This document shows, in pieces, positions 13,101 to 24,418 of a stretch of 64,000 nucleotides of DNA. Source of the DNA: Corythucha ciliata (Eukaryota; Arthropoda; Insecta; Hemiptera; Tingidae); the NCBI GenBank assembly GCA_038030265.1, contig CM075941.1, forward strand, positions 37,944,164 to 38,008,163. Direction: 5' to 3'. The position numbers were made by a program, and so were the translations under genes. Numbering within the stretch: position 1 is the first letter of the stretch; each line of letters begins with the position of its first letter. Under the pieces are notes generated by a model. The model ran no database searches, was not told the origin of the DNA, and was given only the letters and a program-made list of their open reading frames with translations.

Positions 13101-16100
13101 TTATACGGCTATTCGGTTAGGGTATGGGAGCAGTTGGGTCCGCGACCTCTAAAACTAATTGTCCCTGCAACTTGAAATTTCGCTTAAATTCAAACCTGAA
13201 ACTTGCGTTTTTTGCGAAAATTGTGCCTGGCAACTTTCGATTTTGGAGGTACGACCGCGTGGTCGTGAGCCTTCGGCGTGGTCCGTCATGGCCGGCTAAC
13301 CCGCACAAAACCAATACAAACTTGCATTTTCACGGATAAAATTAGCACCGAAACTTGCGATTTCTCCGAAATAAAGACCTGTCACTTGCAATTTTACTGA
13401 AATTAAGAGCCAAAACTTGCATTTTCGCAATAATTATGACCCAGAACTTGCATTTTCGCTTAAGGTCGGAATCTTTAAAATTCGTGGGTAATCATCAGGC
13501 TATCCAGCAGCCTGAGCAGTATCCAACTGCTTGGATCCACGTCAATTTCGCTTTTTTCCAGACAGAAAACTTGTAATTTCGCTCAAATCAATGCCCTTAC
13601 TTCCCAACTCACTCAATTCCTACTGCAAATAAATTCGAGTTCAAATTCAAATTCAAAGTTATGATGAGCGCAATGGGAGGCCAGCTTGCCCACTAAAAAC
13701 AAAAGGCCCTGAAACTTGCAGTTGCAGCCATGTGGTGAGTATTCCGCCAAAAAACTTTCAATTTCGCTGAAATTGGGACTCCAGCTCGAAATTTCAGCGA
13801 AATTTGCAATTTCGCGGAACTCAAGAGCTGAAACTTGCCATATTACAAATATTCAGCCAGTAAGCCTCCAATTTCGCGGATGTTTGCCTTGAATATGTTG
13901 CAATTTTGAGGCCATTCGTCTAGCCTGGAGTGCTTACAGGCATATAGCTTGCCCACTAAAGCTGAAGTTGAGAAATAAACTCACGATATCGTTAAAATTC
14001 AGCCATTAAAATTCCAATTTAGCACTATCATGACCGGCTGTAGCCCGGGTTCCACAGTCATTAGGAAATATTCCCAAAAATCGAAATTTCGCGAGAATAA
14101 ATACCGGAAAATAGCAATTTCACCGATAACAAGTCCACAAACTGGCAATTTCGCAGATTTTTAGATCCGAGTGTTGTAATTTCATGGCTATATCTGTCAG
14201 GTTTTTCTTGCTGCCGCTGCTAGACAGCCCTGGGTTCACGGGCACTAGAAAAAAAAAGAAGAAAAAAAAACAAAACTTGTAATTTCGCAAAGGTTAAGAC
14301 TAGGAAGGCCCAAAACTTATGTTCGCATGTATTTAGTTCCGACCGATGTAATTCTGCTTATTTTTCATTCAATTCGCAAGTATTGATGAATTTGTCCTCA
14401 ATTTTAGCTGTGAGTTATCGCTTTTGCTCAATTTTATCCGAGAATTAGCGATTTTCCCCACTTTAGTTATAGGCATTGGTTATTTTTTAACTTATAGCGC
14501 TGGATTAGAATTTTCTTCAAATGTTAGCCGCGGACTTGGCCCAAGTAACGGCACGTAAGCGATTTTTATCTGCGTTAGGCTATAAGGGCACCTGTGGTAG
14601 TAGCGAGAGGGGTGGACCGCCGAAAAAGCTTAAAGATAGAGAAATCGACGTCAACGTGCGCTTTTCTTGGGGGACGCTGCTAAAATAGAGAAAGCAGCAC
14701 GTTAATATGCTGTTTTTAATTGCATCGTGATCGTGGCTAAAATTGAGATTACGCGCTCATTTTCCGCTGAAATTGAGAAAAAAACATCAATTTGTGGTAG
14801 ATAAGAAGGCAACTCTGCGGCTAATATAGGTTAAAAGCTGTAATCCCCAGTTTCTGTAGTTTATACGCGGCAAACATTGACAAATCACGCTATTGTACTT
14901 TTCTTGGGCAAGTTCGTGGCTAAAAGTGAGAAAAAGCGCTCATTTGTGTCTTAAAATGCTCCGATTCGCTATTTCCCAACGCAATATCCAGATCCAGACC
15001 CAACATGGTAAAAACTTAGAAAATACTAATTCTAGGTATTTGGAGGCTCTTTTATGGCTGAAATTGTTTTTTTAAAAAAAAAACGTTAACGTGCTGCTCT
15101 TGGGTCAATTACGCTGCTGAAATTGACTGAAATCGCTAATTCATGGCGAAACGTGAAAAAAATAGCTAATTCGCGATTTTTGGAGGTTTTTTTTACGGAT
15201 AAAATTGCGAAATTCACTAATCGTGGGTCAAACCCGTTGCTAAAATGGAGGAAAGACGCCGATTGGCGGATAAAATTAATAAAAAGCGCTACTTCATGGT
15301 TAAAATTGAGGAACAATTGATAATGACATGCGCTAATACGCTGAAAATTCAGAAAAAACGCTAATTCACGGATAAATTGACGGAAAACGCTCGTTCACTG
15401 ATAATGCTGCGAAAAAGTGGTAATTCACAGATAAAATTTTGAAAAATCAGAGATTCACTGATAAAATTTAAAATATGCGGTGGTTCGCGGCTACAACGGA
15501 GAAAATTCAATAATTCAGTGGTTAAATTGTGAAAATTCGCTTATCAGCTGAAGCATGTGAGAAATAGCGCTAATGTGCAGCTTAATTGATAAAAACTTTA
15601 ATTTTCGGCTAAAATCTCGAAATAGCGCTGATTTACGGCTAAAAGTGAGTAAAAGCTCTTATTAGCGGCTAAAATTTGGAAAAATGTTGTTTGGGCGTGG
15701 ATGCGCACACCCACGTCACAATTGGCTTCTGTCATTCGATGTCGCTCAGCCCAGTAAAGTGCAGCTTATTCCTCCTAGGAGTTCCTGTAATAGTCCCTTC
15801 GATATCCTGGAGAGCTGCAAGGTGCTCCAGATCCATCTTCGCTGCTCCACACACAGGAGACCTCATTACACCAATCTTGTTCAGATGTTTACTAAGGTAG
15901 TCATGTCCACCAGCCATCCTAAAACATGCTACCGCTGTCTGCCGTGTAAAGGTCCGAGGGCAGCCTTCCGGGACTGCAACACAGCGGAGCCCATCTCTTA
16001 CCATCTGATGCCGTGCGCAGGGTCTCATTGTGCACCTGGCTAAAATGGTTCTCTGTGGCTCTGAGTGCCGAACGGATCGTCACGCCTCTCTGTGGCTGAA

Positions 16101-19100
16101 ACAGCGTGGTTGGAACCAGCTTTAGCCAATCTATCTGCGGCTTCGTTGCCAGGGATAGAGCAGTGAGAGCGAATCCATTGCAGGACTATACTCCCCCCCC
16201 CTACGCTTGAGTATCCCACTAGCCAGCTCCTAGCATCTCTCAACCTCCTGATCAATGCTCAGCCCTGGATTGCGGCCATTGAATCCACGAAAATCACAAT
16301 GTTCTGCCCAATGCAAACGCGATCGCCGCAATCTCGTCATCAAAGTTGGAACTGCTTTGTCCCACTGCAGCAGAGATCTGAAAGGCCGTGGAATACACCC
16401 CAGCTCCAGCATTTCTGGTGGCTCCCTTCGCAGATCCATCCGTATAAATGTTGGTTTATTCTGGTGAAGGATACCGGGATTGGATCATTTCAAAAGCCAA
16501 GGAGCGCAGGACTGGTGGAGGTGCATCCCTCTTACAAACGTCTTCACAGAAAGCTTTCTCGGGATCCATCCTGCTCGGTTTATAAAAGAGCGAGGCTCCA
16601 ATTGACTCAGTCCAGTCCATTCTGATCTTTCAAGTTCACGCCCTGTGAATGAAACATCTGTCCTGCGTTTGCAGCCGTCATGATGCTGTGGTTGTTACAC
16701 TCCTCTGTACTTCACACCAGCTCTAAGTCAGGAGGTCGTGTAAGTGAACTGCAGCCTTTTCTCCGCTCAATTTTAACGGTTCCACCATCGCCTGAGCCTC
16801 CACTGCAGCACGGGGGTGCTATTTGAAGAGCTGAGTTCTCCACTCTGTCAAGCTTTTCGAGGGCCGTTCCAGATGCCGTTACGACAGCCTCCACCCCTGT
16901 CCCCGACAGTTTACACCCTGCCTCCCCTACAGTTTACACCCATTTTCAACAATTTTTTGAGTAATCGCTCGGTTGGAAAGATGTGCGTATAAGGATGTTG
17001 GTGGTGCGAGAAAGTGCCACGCGAATTCTCAACTGTGCCCCCCTCTTAAACATATTAATTTTGAAAGAATTAAAAGCGTCAGCAAAGTGAGTCCTTGAGT
17101 GAAGTCCGTGAGTGAACTTTGAAGAAAAGCTTGGGGCAGGTCGCTTATAAAACCTATACCACTGATAGTCCCACAGATTACAGTTCTTCAAATCAAGACA
17201 AAATGAAATGTCTTATAAGGAGTTTCCTCTTCATCCAGCACAGCTGGGCAGTGGAATTCTTCATGGATGCAAACAAATTAAACTGGATTTCCGTACTGCA
17301 AAAATAGATAATAATTAATTATAACTATTGAAACATGTAAGTGTGGCAGTCAATTAATTGATACTCCTTGTTTCAATGACCAACCGTTTGTATTCTTCGG
17401 ACATTCTCGTGTGTGTTTCCTTTAAGAGTCGGTCGACCTCGTCGGTGGTTTCACCCTCGATTTTAATTTCATCCAAAACGGATATTATCACCCTTCCTTG
17501 AGAATAAGAGACAGAGAGAAAAAGTCAATGATTAATTCGATAACGGACCTGAAGCAAATAACCCCGGATTTTCTACCTCTTTTGAACTCTTTTTTGTCGT
17601 GTTCTATGAAAGAGTAGGGAGAAAAAACAACCGGAATAATGCCTGTTCTGCACTCAACAGCCATTTGAAATGCTCCTTTTTTGAAAGGAAGCAGTTCCTT
17701 CTGGGTCGTATTCCTTGTGCCTTCAGCAAAAAACCATATTTTGACCTATAAAAACAACAAGTTTTCGTGAAAATTTGATTAATTTCCTAAGAATTCAATC
17801 GAGGGAGATAAGAAAAAATTACTCCATGATTAAAATGGTGAAATGCTTGTTTTATAGCCGCTATTTTCGACTGAGGATCGTTTCTATCGAGATATATCAA
17901 TCCAGCCAGCCAAGTGGCCGGGCCCCAAGGAATGAAATAAAGTAATTCTTTTTTCGCTAACGACGTGTAAGTTCCCATCATTCTGTGCATGTATTGCATT
18001 CCTGTTTCAAAATGATGCATCCAGGTTTAATTAATTAATTCCATCCCCCCACACCAACCCACTCGCTACAAGTAACATATGGCGCATACCGAGAACGTCG
18101 AGCATGGATTGATGGTTCGCAACAATGATCGCCTTTGTTCCTTTTTTCAATTTCTTCTCATTTCTCACCTCCCAAGTAATGCCCAAAGGGTGTGAAATCA
18201 GACTGACTAAGTCTGAAGAAATCCTGTTCCGAAGAAAATGGCTTGAAAGAGGTCATACATTGTAGTTGTTTCCCCCTCTCCCGTTCGGGGGGGGGGGACT
18301 GTTATTTCTGTTTCAAGCAAATTAATAACTTGATACAAATATGTCTACACACCCTAGAAGTTTAGGATTCCTAAAATAAATAATTGACAGCGGAAGTAAG
18401 AAAAATGCACACAATCCTTGAGAAAACCCGTATAAGACATAGCACGCATAATAGCGGACGCGACCGTGAGTAACTGAAGGAATAATCGCGAGCCCGGCGA
18501 AAGCTACTAAGGAATATATCGTGACGAGTGTCAAATACCAGAACATGCTGAACATAACTGAAGTCGTTAATCGATTCGAAAATAATTCGACTGAACGCAA
18601 CTACAGAGAACTGTATACTACTTTAACAATAGGAGAACTATAGAACTCTAGTACGACTCAACCTTGACTGTTAGAGCTAGTTGAAGGTCAGAAATTACAG
18701 GGCAACTTGTCACCTACATTCATATTCAGTGTATTCTGAAATATGGTTTAATTTACTTATTGATTCATTTAAACTCATACGATGCTATTGTGGTGGGGGG
18801 GGGGGAGCGTTCCGTGTTCTGTATCGTCGTGCATTTGTTTACTCTGCCCCTAGCAAAATGCTAGAACTTAGCAGAGGGAGTCATTGTAAATTGCCAAATC
18901 CCCTTCCTCCCTCTGTCCTTCCTTGTGTAGTCGTCACTCTAATTTACCTCTTAATTCGACCTGTCTTATGTTTCAGGGAATGAAAAACTGGCTCAATTAT
19001 CTCGAGCGGTAAAAAATTCATGCCTTCCCAAACTGATATGCGAACTGAACGCAGCTACGGAGAAAGAAAAACTCAATCAAAAGGCCAGATCCCTTCTACA

Positions 19101-20308
19101 GTTGTTAAGGTGAGCATTTGTTGCGTGGCATGCTTCGTGAAATATTTCTTCTACACTCCATGAGCATACTTACTTCACGAGGGTTGAGCATGCGAAGATA
19201 AATATTTAGAATTTTAAGCTCGAAAGGTATATTTTGCGTTTAAGTTTTACAAAATTTGAGACCCTCTGGTATCTCAATGAGTTTGATTAATTATTGTTAG
19301 TTGTTAGTTGAAGGGCATTCATTGAGTTTAATTGTAAGACCTGAAGTATTAAAAGGGAGCACTTTCTTACACTCTTACTTAAAAACTGCGTCATCCCTCG
19401 AGAGCTACATAACTTGAGCCTTTTGCTGTCTTCTGTTTATTTAACGCGAGAATAGAATGATGCGCCAAAATAATTCATCACAACCATATAATGACTTCCA
19501 ATGTCTCTCAATCGCCTCCCTTCACTACTCTTATAACGCCCACGATTAATTACTTTAATTAGTGGGGAAGGGGAAAGATTAACGGAAATTTTGTTTTAAT
19601 AAAACACCCAACCTCATCAAACTTGCAAGGAGTTATCAACTGGACAATGCTTTGACAGGCAGCGTGCTTAAATAACGAGAACAAAGGTGAATCTCGGTAC
19701 AATGTATGGTATCAAGTGGAAGGGAAAGCGTCTTAAGGCTAGACAATGGCATAATCTTAGACAAAGACTAATACTTGGGCATTATCTTTCCTTTTAAGAC
19801 GGGCAGAGAGCAGAAACTCTCTGGTCCACCTCAAAACCTTTATAGGGACGCAATCCGTGTCCTCAACCCTCCTTACTCGGAAGAAGAGTGTTCAATTAAT
19901 TTCGTCGACCTTCAAGCCCTTTTAGTTCTTGTAAACAAAGACTTCGGAATAATTGAATTACATCTGCTTGTAAGACGTTATAATGGTGGGGTATATTGGT
20001 AGACGGTGGAGGGGGAAGCTCTTCTAGGACTTCCAGAAGGCTTTATTGTTGTCTTATTGTCAACATGAATAAGGTATCAAGCTTGTAACTTTACTGTCGA
20101 AGATTAAATTGAGCCTGTTTTCCTTTCCTTCAACAGGGACACGAGCATCTCTATGACGAATGAAGTGTCATCTCGCTATCACTTTGCTGCGCACATGGGC
20201 CAATTAATATCTGGAATCGACGGAACTGGATGCCACAATTTTTACCCGGGCTGTCCTCTGCCATCGATGAAGGTGCTCAGTTTACTCAGTAAACCTTCAC
20301 TTTTTTGA
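4145..20308 (+). CDS. Small secreted cysteine protein, DM4/12-like (gene 1, 3 exons)
   Basis: Exons are 4145-4304, 18977-19109 and 20137-20308 (465 nt, 154 aa). Donors are GTAAGT and GTGAGC; acceptors are TTTCAG and CAACAG; phases are 1 and 2. The first ATG of the frame begins a hydrophobic signal segment (residues about 8-28, rich in L, V and A). The mature part has four Cys: C69-x5-C75 and C130-x6-C137. Its C-terminal half reads like arthropod DM4/12-type proteins: a C-x5-CEL helix, a Leu-rich stretch, then Y-x-x-A near residue 112, MG at 118, and a GC-x4-YP-x-CP end. The function of such proteins is not known to me; secretion is inferred from the signal segment. Intron 1 is 14.7 kb, holds repeats, and contains the AGPAT gene on the other strand. 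Intron 2 is 1.0 kb. Joining the distant exon 1 rests on phase and on the matching layout of gene 2. I am confident of exons 2 and 3 and less so of exon 1. Confidence 0.82.
4305..6359. other. Gene 1 intron 1, 5' part, mostly unassigned
   Basis: No gene is visible. The one recognisable feature is at 6183-6220, where CAGGGGTTCTAAACTTTTTG followed by a TACCCC word resembles the terminal sequence of hAT-type DNA transposons. No partner end was found. Confidence 0.35.
6360..7860 (+). repeat. Degenerate ~30-bp tandem array, family B (forward)
   Basis: Successive units of about 29-33 bp vary around a pattern of a purine-rich GAAAGAGCCAAA block, then CGCGAAATT, then GGGTTTTTGA. Examples are the units between 6360 and 6660 and between 7520 and 7720. 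Units diverge strongly, but the phase of GCCAAA and GAAATT words is kept for 1.5 kb. No coding potential was recognised. The same family occurs in reverse orientation at 8870-10520 and elsewhere. Confidence 0.75.
7861..8869. other. Unassigned intronic sequence between B arrays
   Basis: No gene, RNA or mobile element was recognised. A short perfect hairpin (GCTTCAC and GTGAAGC arms) sits near 8590-8613. Confidence 0.35.
8870..10520 (-). repeat. Degenerate ~30-bp tandem array, family B (reverse)
   Basis: This is the same family as at 6360-7860 read on the other strand. On + it shows CCAATTTCGCGGGTTTGGCT then CTTTCAAAA, repeated with a period near 30-31 bp (clear at 9120-9400 and 9700-10030). 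A 12-base G run (8948-8959) and an 11-base C run (9312-9322) interrupt units. Unit boundaries fade after 10080, where other AT-rich sequence mixes in. Confidence 0.72.
10521..12600. other. Unassigned intronic sequence
   Basis: There is no recognisable gene or repeat family. A 13-base C run lies at 12158-12170. Short open frames here have no domain-like composition. Confidence 0.35.
12640..14344 (+). repeat. Degenerate ~31-bp tandem array, family C (copy 1)
   Basis: Units of 31-32 bp vary around GAAACTTGCAATTTCGCGG followed by AAATTAAGACCC. The region 12720-12845 shows four units in clean register. GC-richer interruptions punctuate the array: after a GGATATTCGACCATG word (about 12843), at a TATACGGCTATTCG word (13102), at a GCCCGGGTTCCACAGTC word (about 14042), and at a CCTGGGTTCACGGGCAC word (about 14229). 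The same landmarks recur in order in the array at 58540-60680. Confidence 0.78.
14380..14560 (-). repeat. Short reverse family A tract
   Basis: The + strand carries CTCAATTTTAGC, a variable block, then GAATTAGCG, with about 30 bp period. This is the reverse of the family A array that follows at 14640. The C array runs directly into this tract, the same order seen at 60680-60920. Confidence 0.6.
14640..15680 (+). repeat. Degenerate ~30-bp tandem array, family A (forward)
   Basis: Units of 29-31 bp vary around AACGCTAATTCGCGGCTAAA followed by ATTGAGAAA. Register is clear at 15100-15650. Family A shares the AATTCGCGG core with families B and C but has its own flanks. Confidence 0.78.
15732..16894 (-). 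mobile_element. LINE fragment: RT 3' end, RNase H and C-terminal region
   Basis: Read on the minus strand, this is the 3' coding end of a non-LTR retrotransposon with an RNase H domain (I/Jockey/R1-like group). About 16894-16712 holds a piece resembling the post-RT segment with ALEKLDRVENSAL. About 16460-16040 holds the RNase H: an IYTDGSA motif near the start, a DDEIAAIAFAL segment, and a WIRSHCSIPGNEAADRLAKAG end. About 16028-15732 holds the C-terminal tail with CFRMAGGHDYLSKHLNKIG. The parts sit in different frames with stops between them, so the copy is dead. It lies within intron 1 of gene 1. The exact clade is not resolved. Confidence 0.85.
16895..17353. other. Spacer between LINE fragment and AGPAT 3' end
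   Basis: This holds a short direct repeat (ACAGTTTACACCC words near 16905-16940) and otherwise unassigned AT-rich sequence. It must contain the AGPAT 3' UTR on the minus strand. I saw no clean AATAAA just after its stop codon. Confidence 0.35.
17354..18555 (-). CDS. AGPAT: 1-acyl-sn-glycerol-3-phosphate acyltransferase (5 exons)
   Basis: Exons on the minus strand are 18555-18353, 18241-18090, 18001-17823, 17745-17577 and 17496-17354 (846 nt, 281 aa, the usual length for AGPAT1/2-type enzymes). Introns are 77-111 bp with GT-AG ends. The family converts lysophosphatidic acid to phosphatidic acid in the ER membrane. All four blocks are present: NHQSMLD (residues 110-116, catalytic His and Asp), GLIYLDR (152-158), FAEGTRN (184-190) and IPVVFSPY (215-222). 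Two hydrophobic segments (about 4-25 and 34-60) fit N-terminal membrane anchors. The start is the first ATG after an in-frame stop; a second ATG lies three codons later. The frame is intact, unlike most of the neighbourhood. The gene is nested, antisense, in intron 1 of gene 1. Confidence 0.95.
18590..18594 (-). promoter_or_regulatory. Possible initiator (TCAGT) of AGPAT
   Basis: A minus-strand TCAGT, the common arthropod initiator core, lies 35 bases upstream of the chosen AGPAT start codon. The motif is short, so this is only a candidate transcription start. Confidence 0.25.
18595..18976. other. Intronic spacer between AGPAT and gene 1 exon 2
   Basis: This is the end of gene 1 intron 1. 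It must hold the AGPAT promoter on the minus strand and the polypyrimidine tract of the gene 1 acceptor on the plus strand. An 11-base G run lies at 18795-18805. Nothing else was recognised. Confidence 0.4.
19110..20136. other. Gene 1 intron 2
   Basis: A 1027-bp intron with a GTGAGC donor and CAACAG acceptor. I see no gene, array or mobile element inside it. Confidence 0.6.
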
Positions 20309-22154
20309 AAGACTTGTTCAACGTTGTGTGAATCCAACGTTTGTGATATTATTTTAGTTACTATGCTCGAAGCACTCTTTATGTTACCCTCGTGATGATT
20401 TTGTTTATACGTATAGTAATGTATTAAAATTATTTGTAGCCTCTATACGTTTTTGTTAAAACAAAAGCGAAAAAAAGGCTTTCAAGCTTCTAACTGATTG
20501 GTGGAACCTAAAGCTTAAAAAAAAAAGTTAAATTTGGAACGAAATCTGGTCAATTGTTAGATTTAGATGAATTTTAAGTAACTCCTTATTCACAGTTACC
20601 AATTTTCTAAGTTTTGTTATGGAATTTAATCTGTGCCCTGAGACCCTATACTTATTCTAAACACTTTTTCATTTATCACTAGTGTCTCAGCGGGTTGACA
20701 TAATTAATTTTATAAAAATTTTTTGTAAAACAAAATGAAAACGTATGATTTCGAGCAATTGCGTAAATGATCTCGAAGGGCCTAATCTCTAACAATTCAA
20801 TGCAGGCTTCTTCACTTGATCATTGATTCATTTGTTTGAAAAATTTGATGAAACAGAAACATTTGTAGCTTCTGTAAAAGAGACTAGGCCTCCAGGAAGA
20901 GGTTAATTTCTTATGTGTTTAGACAACAAAAGTAAGTGTAAAAAAGTAATTTAATATTAAGGACCGATCCATTATTTAGTGCAGAAAACCATGTGATCTC
21001 ATTGACTAATTTGGAAAAATTGAATGAAATCAGATGATTTGCTTCAAAAGTGTAGCACTCGCGAAACAATGGCACGGACCTTTGATTAGTGTGCGTGTTT
21101 TTTTAAAAGAACTAAACTGAAATAAACTTTGAATTTCATGAATTTATATTGCGCCCTTTGCAGCATTTTAGGAGATTTGACATGAGTTGGGCGCGTTTAA
21201 CTTTCAGCCAGTTCGTACCAACGTGCCAAGTACGTGATTTGAGGAAAAAAATATGAAATTTGCATAAAACAATTTTTGCGACATTTCAGAAAGAAAGGCA
21301 TTTCAGGGCCAGTAACTTTTTTTTTGTCGTTTCTCTTTCCCGGTCTCTCCAGAATTAATACGACGGACATCAACGCGTCGCTTTCAAACCCGTTCAGGAT
21401 TCTTTTTTAAAGAGGGAGGGAGAAAAAATCATTAAAGGCGTACGTGAGAGTGACATTCTCACGTTTCTACCATGCCTTTTGATTTGTGACTCGAGGGCTT
21501 CTGGTGTATTGCCTTTGCTGAAACGTTTTTTTTTTTTTTTTTTCCAAGGCGGTGGACAGAGCGGTACTGTACGGACGGTGAGAGGGAAACAAAAAACAAG
21601 TTTTAGTGCTCAAGTCCCCTTTTTCGTTTCAATTAGGCCTTTTTAAGCACCCTTTACTGAAGTAAGTAATATCTGTTAACCTTATGTCTTTAGCAGGTTA
21701 CTGAATAAAATTATGGGGCATTCATTATGGAAATGGACGTTTTACTCAACGCTTTTTATTTGTTTTCTTTACCAATATTTACTGTCACACTGTGATGTTT
21801 TGGAGGATCGAGGTGCAGCACACATCAAAGTAAATCTCAAGGTGGGCCCAGCTTTACCAGGCGTACTATAATTTGTATCTAGGTACCATATACCATTCAT
21901 AATGGTACGACAAAATATTGAAAATATAAGACATTTTAAATTTTACCTCGTCACCTTATTCTATTATCCACATAAAACACTACAGCCAAACTTGTAAAAA
22001 AATCTTACAAAAATGTCTTCATATTTGTACACAATTTTTCTGAAAAGCGGAATTTTTCCACAGGCAGTTATCCCGCAATTTTAATTTTATAATTTTATTA
22101 CTTCCTTCGTTTAGTGATACCACCACCATATTATATTGGGCAAGGAACAGTGGC
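20309..22154. other. Gene 1 3' flank, unassigned
   Basis: AT-rich sequence follows the gene 1 stop codon and must include its 3' UTR. An AATAAA near 21120 is a possible but distant poly(A) signal. A run of 18 T at about 21526-21543 and GC-poor sequence fill the rest. No repeat family was recognised. Confidence 0.35.
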
Positions 22155-22251
22155 TGTTGCACACAACGCAAAAAAAAAAAATAAATAATAAATATAAAAA
22201 AAGAATAGTTTTTTGTAACCTACCTGGGAAGATTTAATAATCAATAAAAGG
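22155..22251 (+). repeat. Left flanking repeat of BEL element (possible LTR edge)
   Basis: It starts TGTTGCACACAACGC, runs through an A-rich tract, then contains ACCTACCTGGGAAGATTTAA and an ATAAAAGG end. The same order of words occurs at 27639-27728, 100 bp after the pol stop codon. LTRs begin with TG, which fits, but similarity beyond this segment is weak, so full LTR limits are uncertain. Confidence 0.5.
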
Positions 22252-23175
22252 CATAGAGGTAAATAACTGGAGAAAGCCTGAATGGGCTGGGGGGTGGGTA
22301 GAAGGGTTGTCACAAATATGGCCGCCAAAGTACACCTTCAGAACCTTGAATTTACCTCTACATCGTCAGGTTATCAACAAAAATGCTCACCTCACCCCTG
22401 AGATTAATGCAAAATTACAAAAAAAAAGAGCCCGAGTTAGAATGAACAAGGGGTATTTCGGGGAATTTGTTCGGTAAAAACTAAATCAAACTCGTCAACA
22501 CTCTCGTTCTCAAAGCGTGGACGACTTGATGTTCATACGATTTCATTGTAAATGTCATCAATCGTGGCACGTAGCCGTGTTTTCAAGTGTATTTTGGTGT
22601 TTATTTTCTAAAATAAGTGGCCCTGATCGCGTTCCATCAACAAACTAGGAAAAATATTACATGGGCGAGACAGTCATAAGTTCAGAAAGAGCCGCTCCGC
22701 CTCTGCGAAACAAGGATTTGAACAAAAGTCGCCACACTCGCTGTGCTCGAACCACGGGTATTTTTATTCGCAGTGCTGGTACATATAATGTTTCCGAATT
22801 AGTTTGTTTCTTGCTTGCGAGCGATTATTATGTGAAATAAACGTTCGTGATTTCTTAGCCCTGTATTTCTCTTTGCTATCAGAGGATCGGCCCCTGAAGA
22901 AACATACCCAAAAATACACAACACATCAGTAAAAAACAAGTTATCTTGAACTCAGAAACATGACGTATTCCATGAAAAACATGAGTGACGGATTTCCCGG
23001 TGGCTTCTGTCGTGATTCCCGGAAGAGGATTGGAGCACGTTGAAATATCCGGAAAAGAAGTCCAACAACTCGCGCATGGTCGACCGTTTAAAATAAAGAT
23101 TCTCCGGAGTATAGTCGTGGGTTATTCACTTTATTAATGCCCTGTGATACAATCTAAAAACTCACAGTGACAATT
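22252..23175. other. BEL 5' leader or LTR remainder
   Basis: This lies between the left flanking repeat and the gag frame. It includes a TGTGAAATAAACG word near 22830, as expected of an LTR poly(A) region, and a polypurine AAAAGAAG stretch just before gag. I could not fix the primer-binding site. Confidence 0.35.
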
Positions 23176-23831
23176 TCTAAACATACTAGAGGAAAAAAGA
23201 ACGGAGTGCTGAAAAGAAGAAGGAGTGCTATTTTGAGTTATTAGACACTGCTCAAACAACTAATCTAACGGGGGACGAATACACGGAGGTACAAGACCTA
23301 TTTTATGAAGCTCGGGCCATTTTGTCAGCCAAATTAACAAAATCGGATTCTGACAAATCAGACAACCTTAAATGTGTGGGATCCACACCAGACGCGGGGG
23401 ATATCGGAGTTATAATTCCTAAAGTCAACATTGAAAGGTTTTCCGGTAATAATGAAGACTGGCTTCGTTTTTTTGACAACTTTAAAGCGATTATACATGA
23501 TGACATGACTTTGTCATCGAATATTAAGGGAGAGGTTATCTTCCCTACTGCTCCAATCAAATTTCATCATTGCAACGGTCATTCCCATTTTAGACGTTTC
23601 CTACTTGATTTGGCTTCGGAACTAAATTTCATTTCGGAACACTTCACCAACAGGTTAAATTTGAAAATAATTAACAGTAAAATGGATGTAAACGGCATTA
23701 GCAGTGTGAAAACTCATTCCCCAGGTTATGTTTCGGCAAAAATAAAATCAATAATTTCGGATTTCTCAAGACAATTGAATTCTTTGTTCTGCCCAAAATT
23801 GTTGGGGGAAAGCTCCCAGCTCGGAATTTAA
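23176..23831 (+). pseudogene. BEL gag N-terminus fused to protease by deletion
   Basis: A single open frame without a start ATG. The first part has the BEL gag signature: a charged N-terminus, then IPKVNIERFSGNNEDWLRFF and FKAIIHDD. About 20 codons later it passes directly into the protease region (RFLLDLASELNFISE, NGISSVKTHS, GYVSAKI). The zinc-knuckle part of gag is absent. The usual protease D-S/T-G is D-L-A here. The frame ends at 23829-23831, just short of the connector. It is therefore a defective derivative. Confidence 0.85.
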
Positions 23832-23833
23832 AA

Positions 23834-24418
23834 ATGGAATCGTGGAATCTGCCCACTCATGTACGGGAAAATATTGCTGATCCGACAATTTTCTCGTCAT
23901 CAGCTGACGATATTGACGGTATTATAGGCAGTAAAATGTTCTTCGAGACTCTCAAAGAAGGAAAATTCTATCCGGATTCAGACAACAAGGATTGTTATTT
24001 TGTAAAAACTAGTTTCGGTTGGGTGTTTGTCGGTGAAATACAAAAATCCATGCGGGCGGTCAATTCTTTTACTATCGGGTCTGGCTTTGACAGCGATGAG
24101 CTAGAGTTTTCGCCGGAGGCTAAGACTTTGCCTTCTCAGTCGTCTAGGCGAACGGAAGAAAACCTACGGTGTGAGTATCATTTTAAAAATACGTTTCAAT
24201 TTCACCATGATGAAAGGTTCATTATTTCACTTCCATTCAAAATTTCCCCGGAGGAACTCGGAAATTCCATGTTCGGTGCGCGGAAACAATTTTTTGCTCT
24301 TGAAGCACATTTTAAGAAAAGTCCGGAACTAAAGAAAAGGTACCTTGCGTTCATAAATGAGTACATAGAACTCGGTCACATGGAGAGACTACCAATTGAA
24401 GAGATAGAAAAAACCTAA
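23834..24418 (+). pseudogene. BEL protease-RT connector and RT N-terminus
   Basis: It contains the connector block with NLPTHVRENIADPTIFS and DDIDGIIGSKMFFETL, typical of BEL polyproteins between protease and reverse transcriptase, then the start of RT (FGARKQFFALEAHF, YIELGHMERL). It ends in a stop followed by a frame change; the RT continues from 24417 in another frame with YYLPHHAVLRESSTTSLRVV. Confidence 0.85.

Noticed and set aside
12640..15680. Regularly spaced ~30-bp repeats resembling a CRISPR array
   Set aside because: Repeats are contiguous and degenerate with no unique spacers, and the genome is eukaryotic with spliced genes. They are degenerate tandem repeats.
15684..16625. Plus-strand open frames in the LINE fragment
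   Set aside because: They are antisense to recognisable RNase H and C-terminal LINE motifs on the minus strand.
18556..18600. N-terminal extension of AGPAT to a TTG at 18600
   Set aside because: No ATG is available there and a TAG lies immediately upstream; the first ATG is at 18555.
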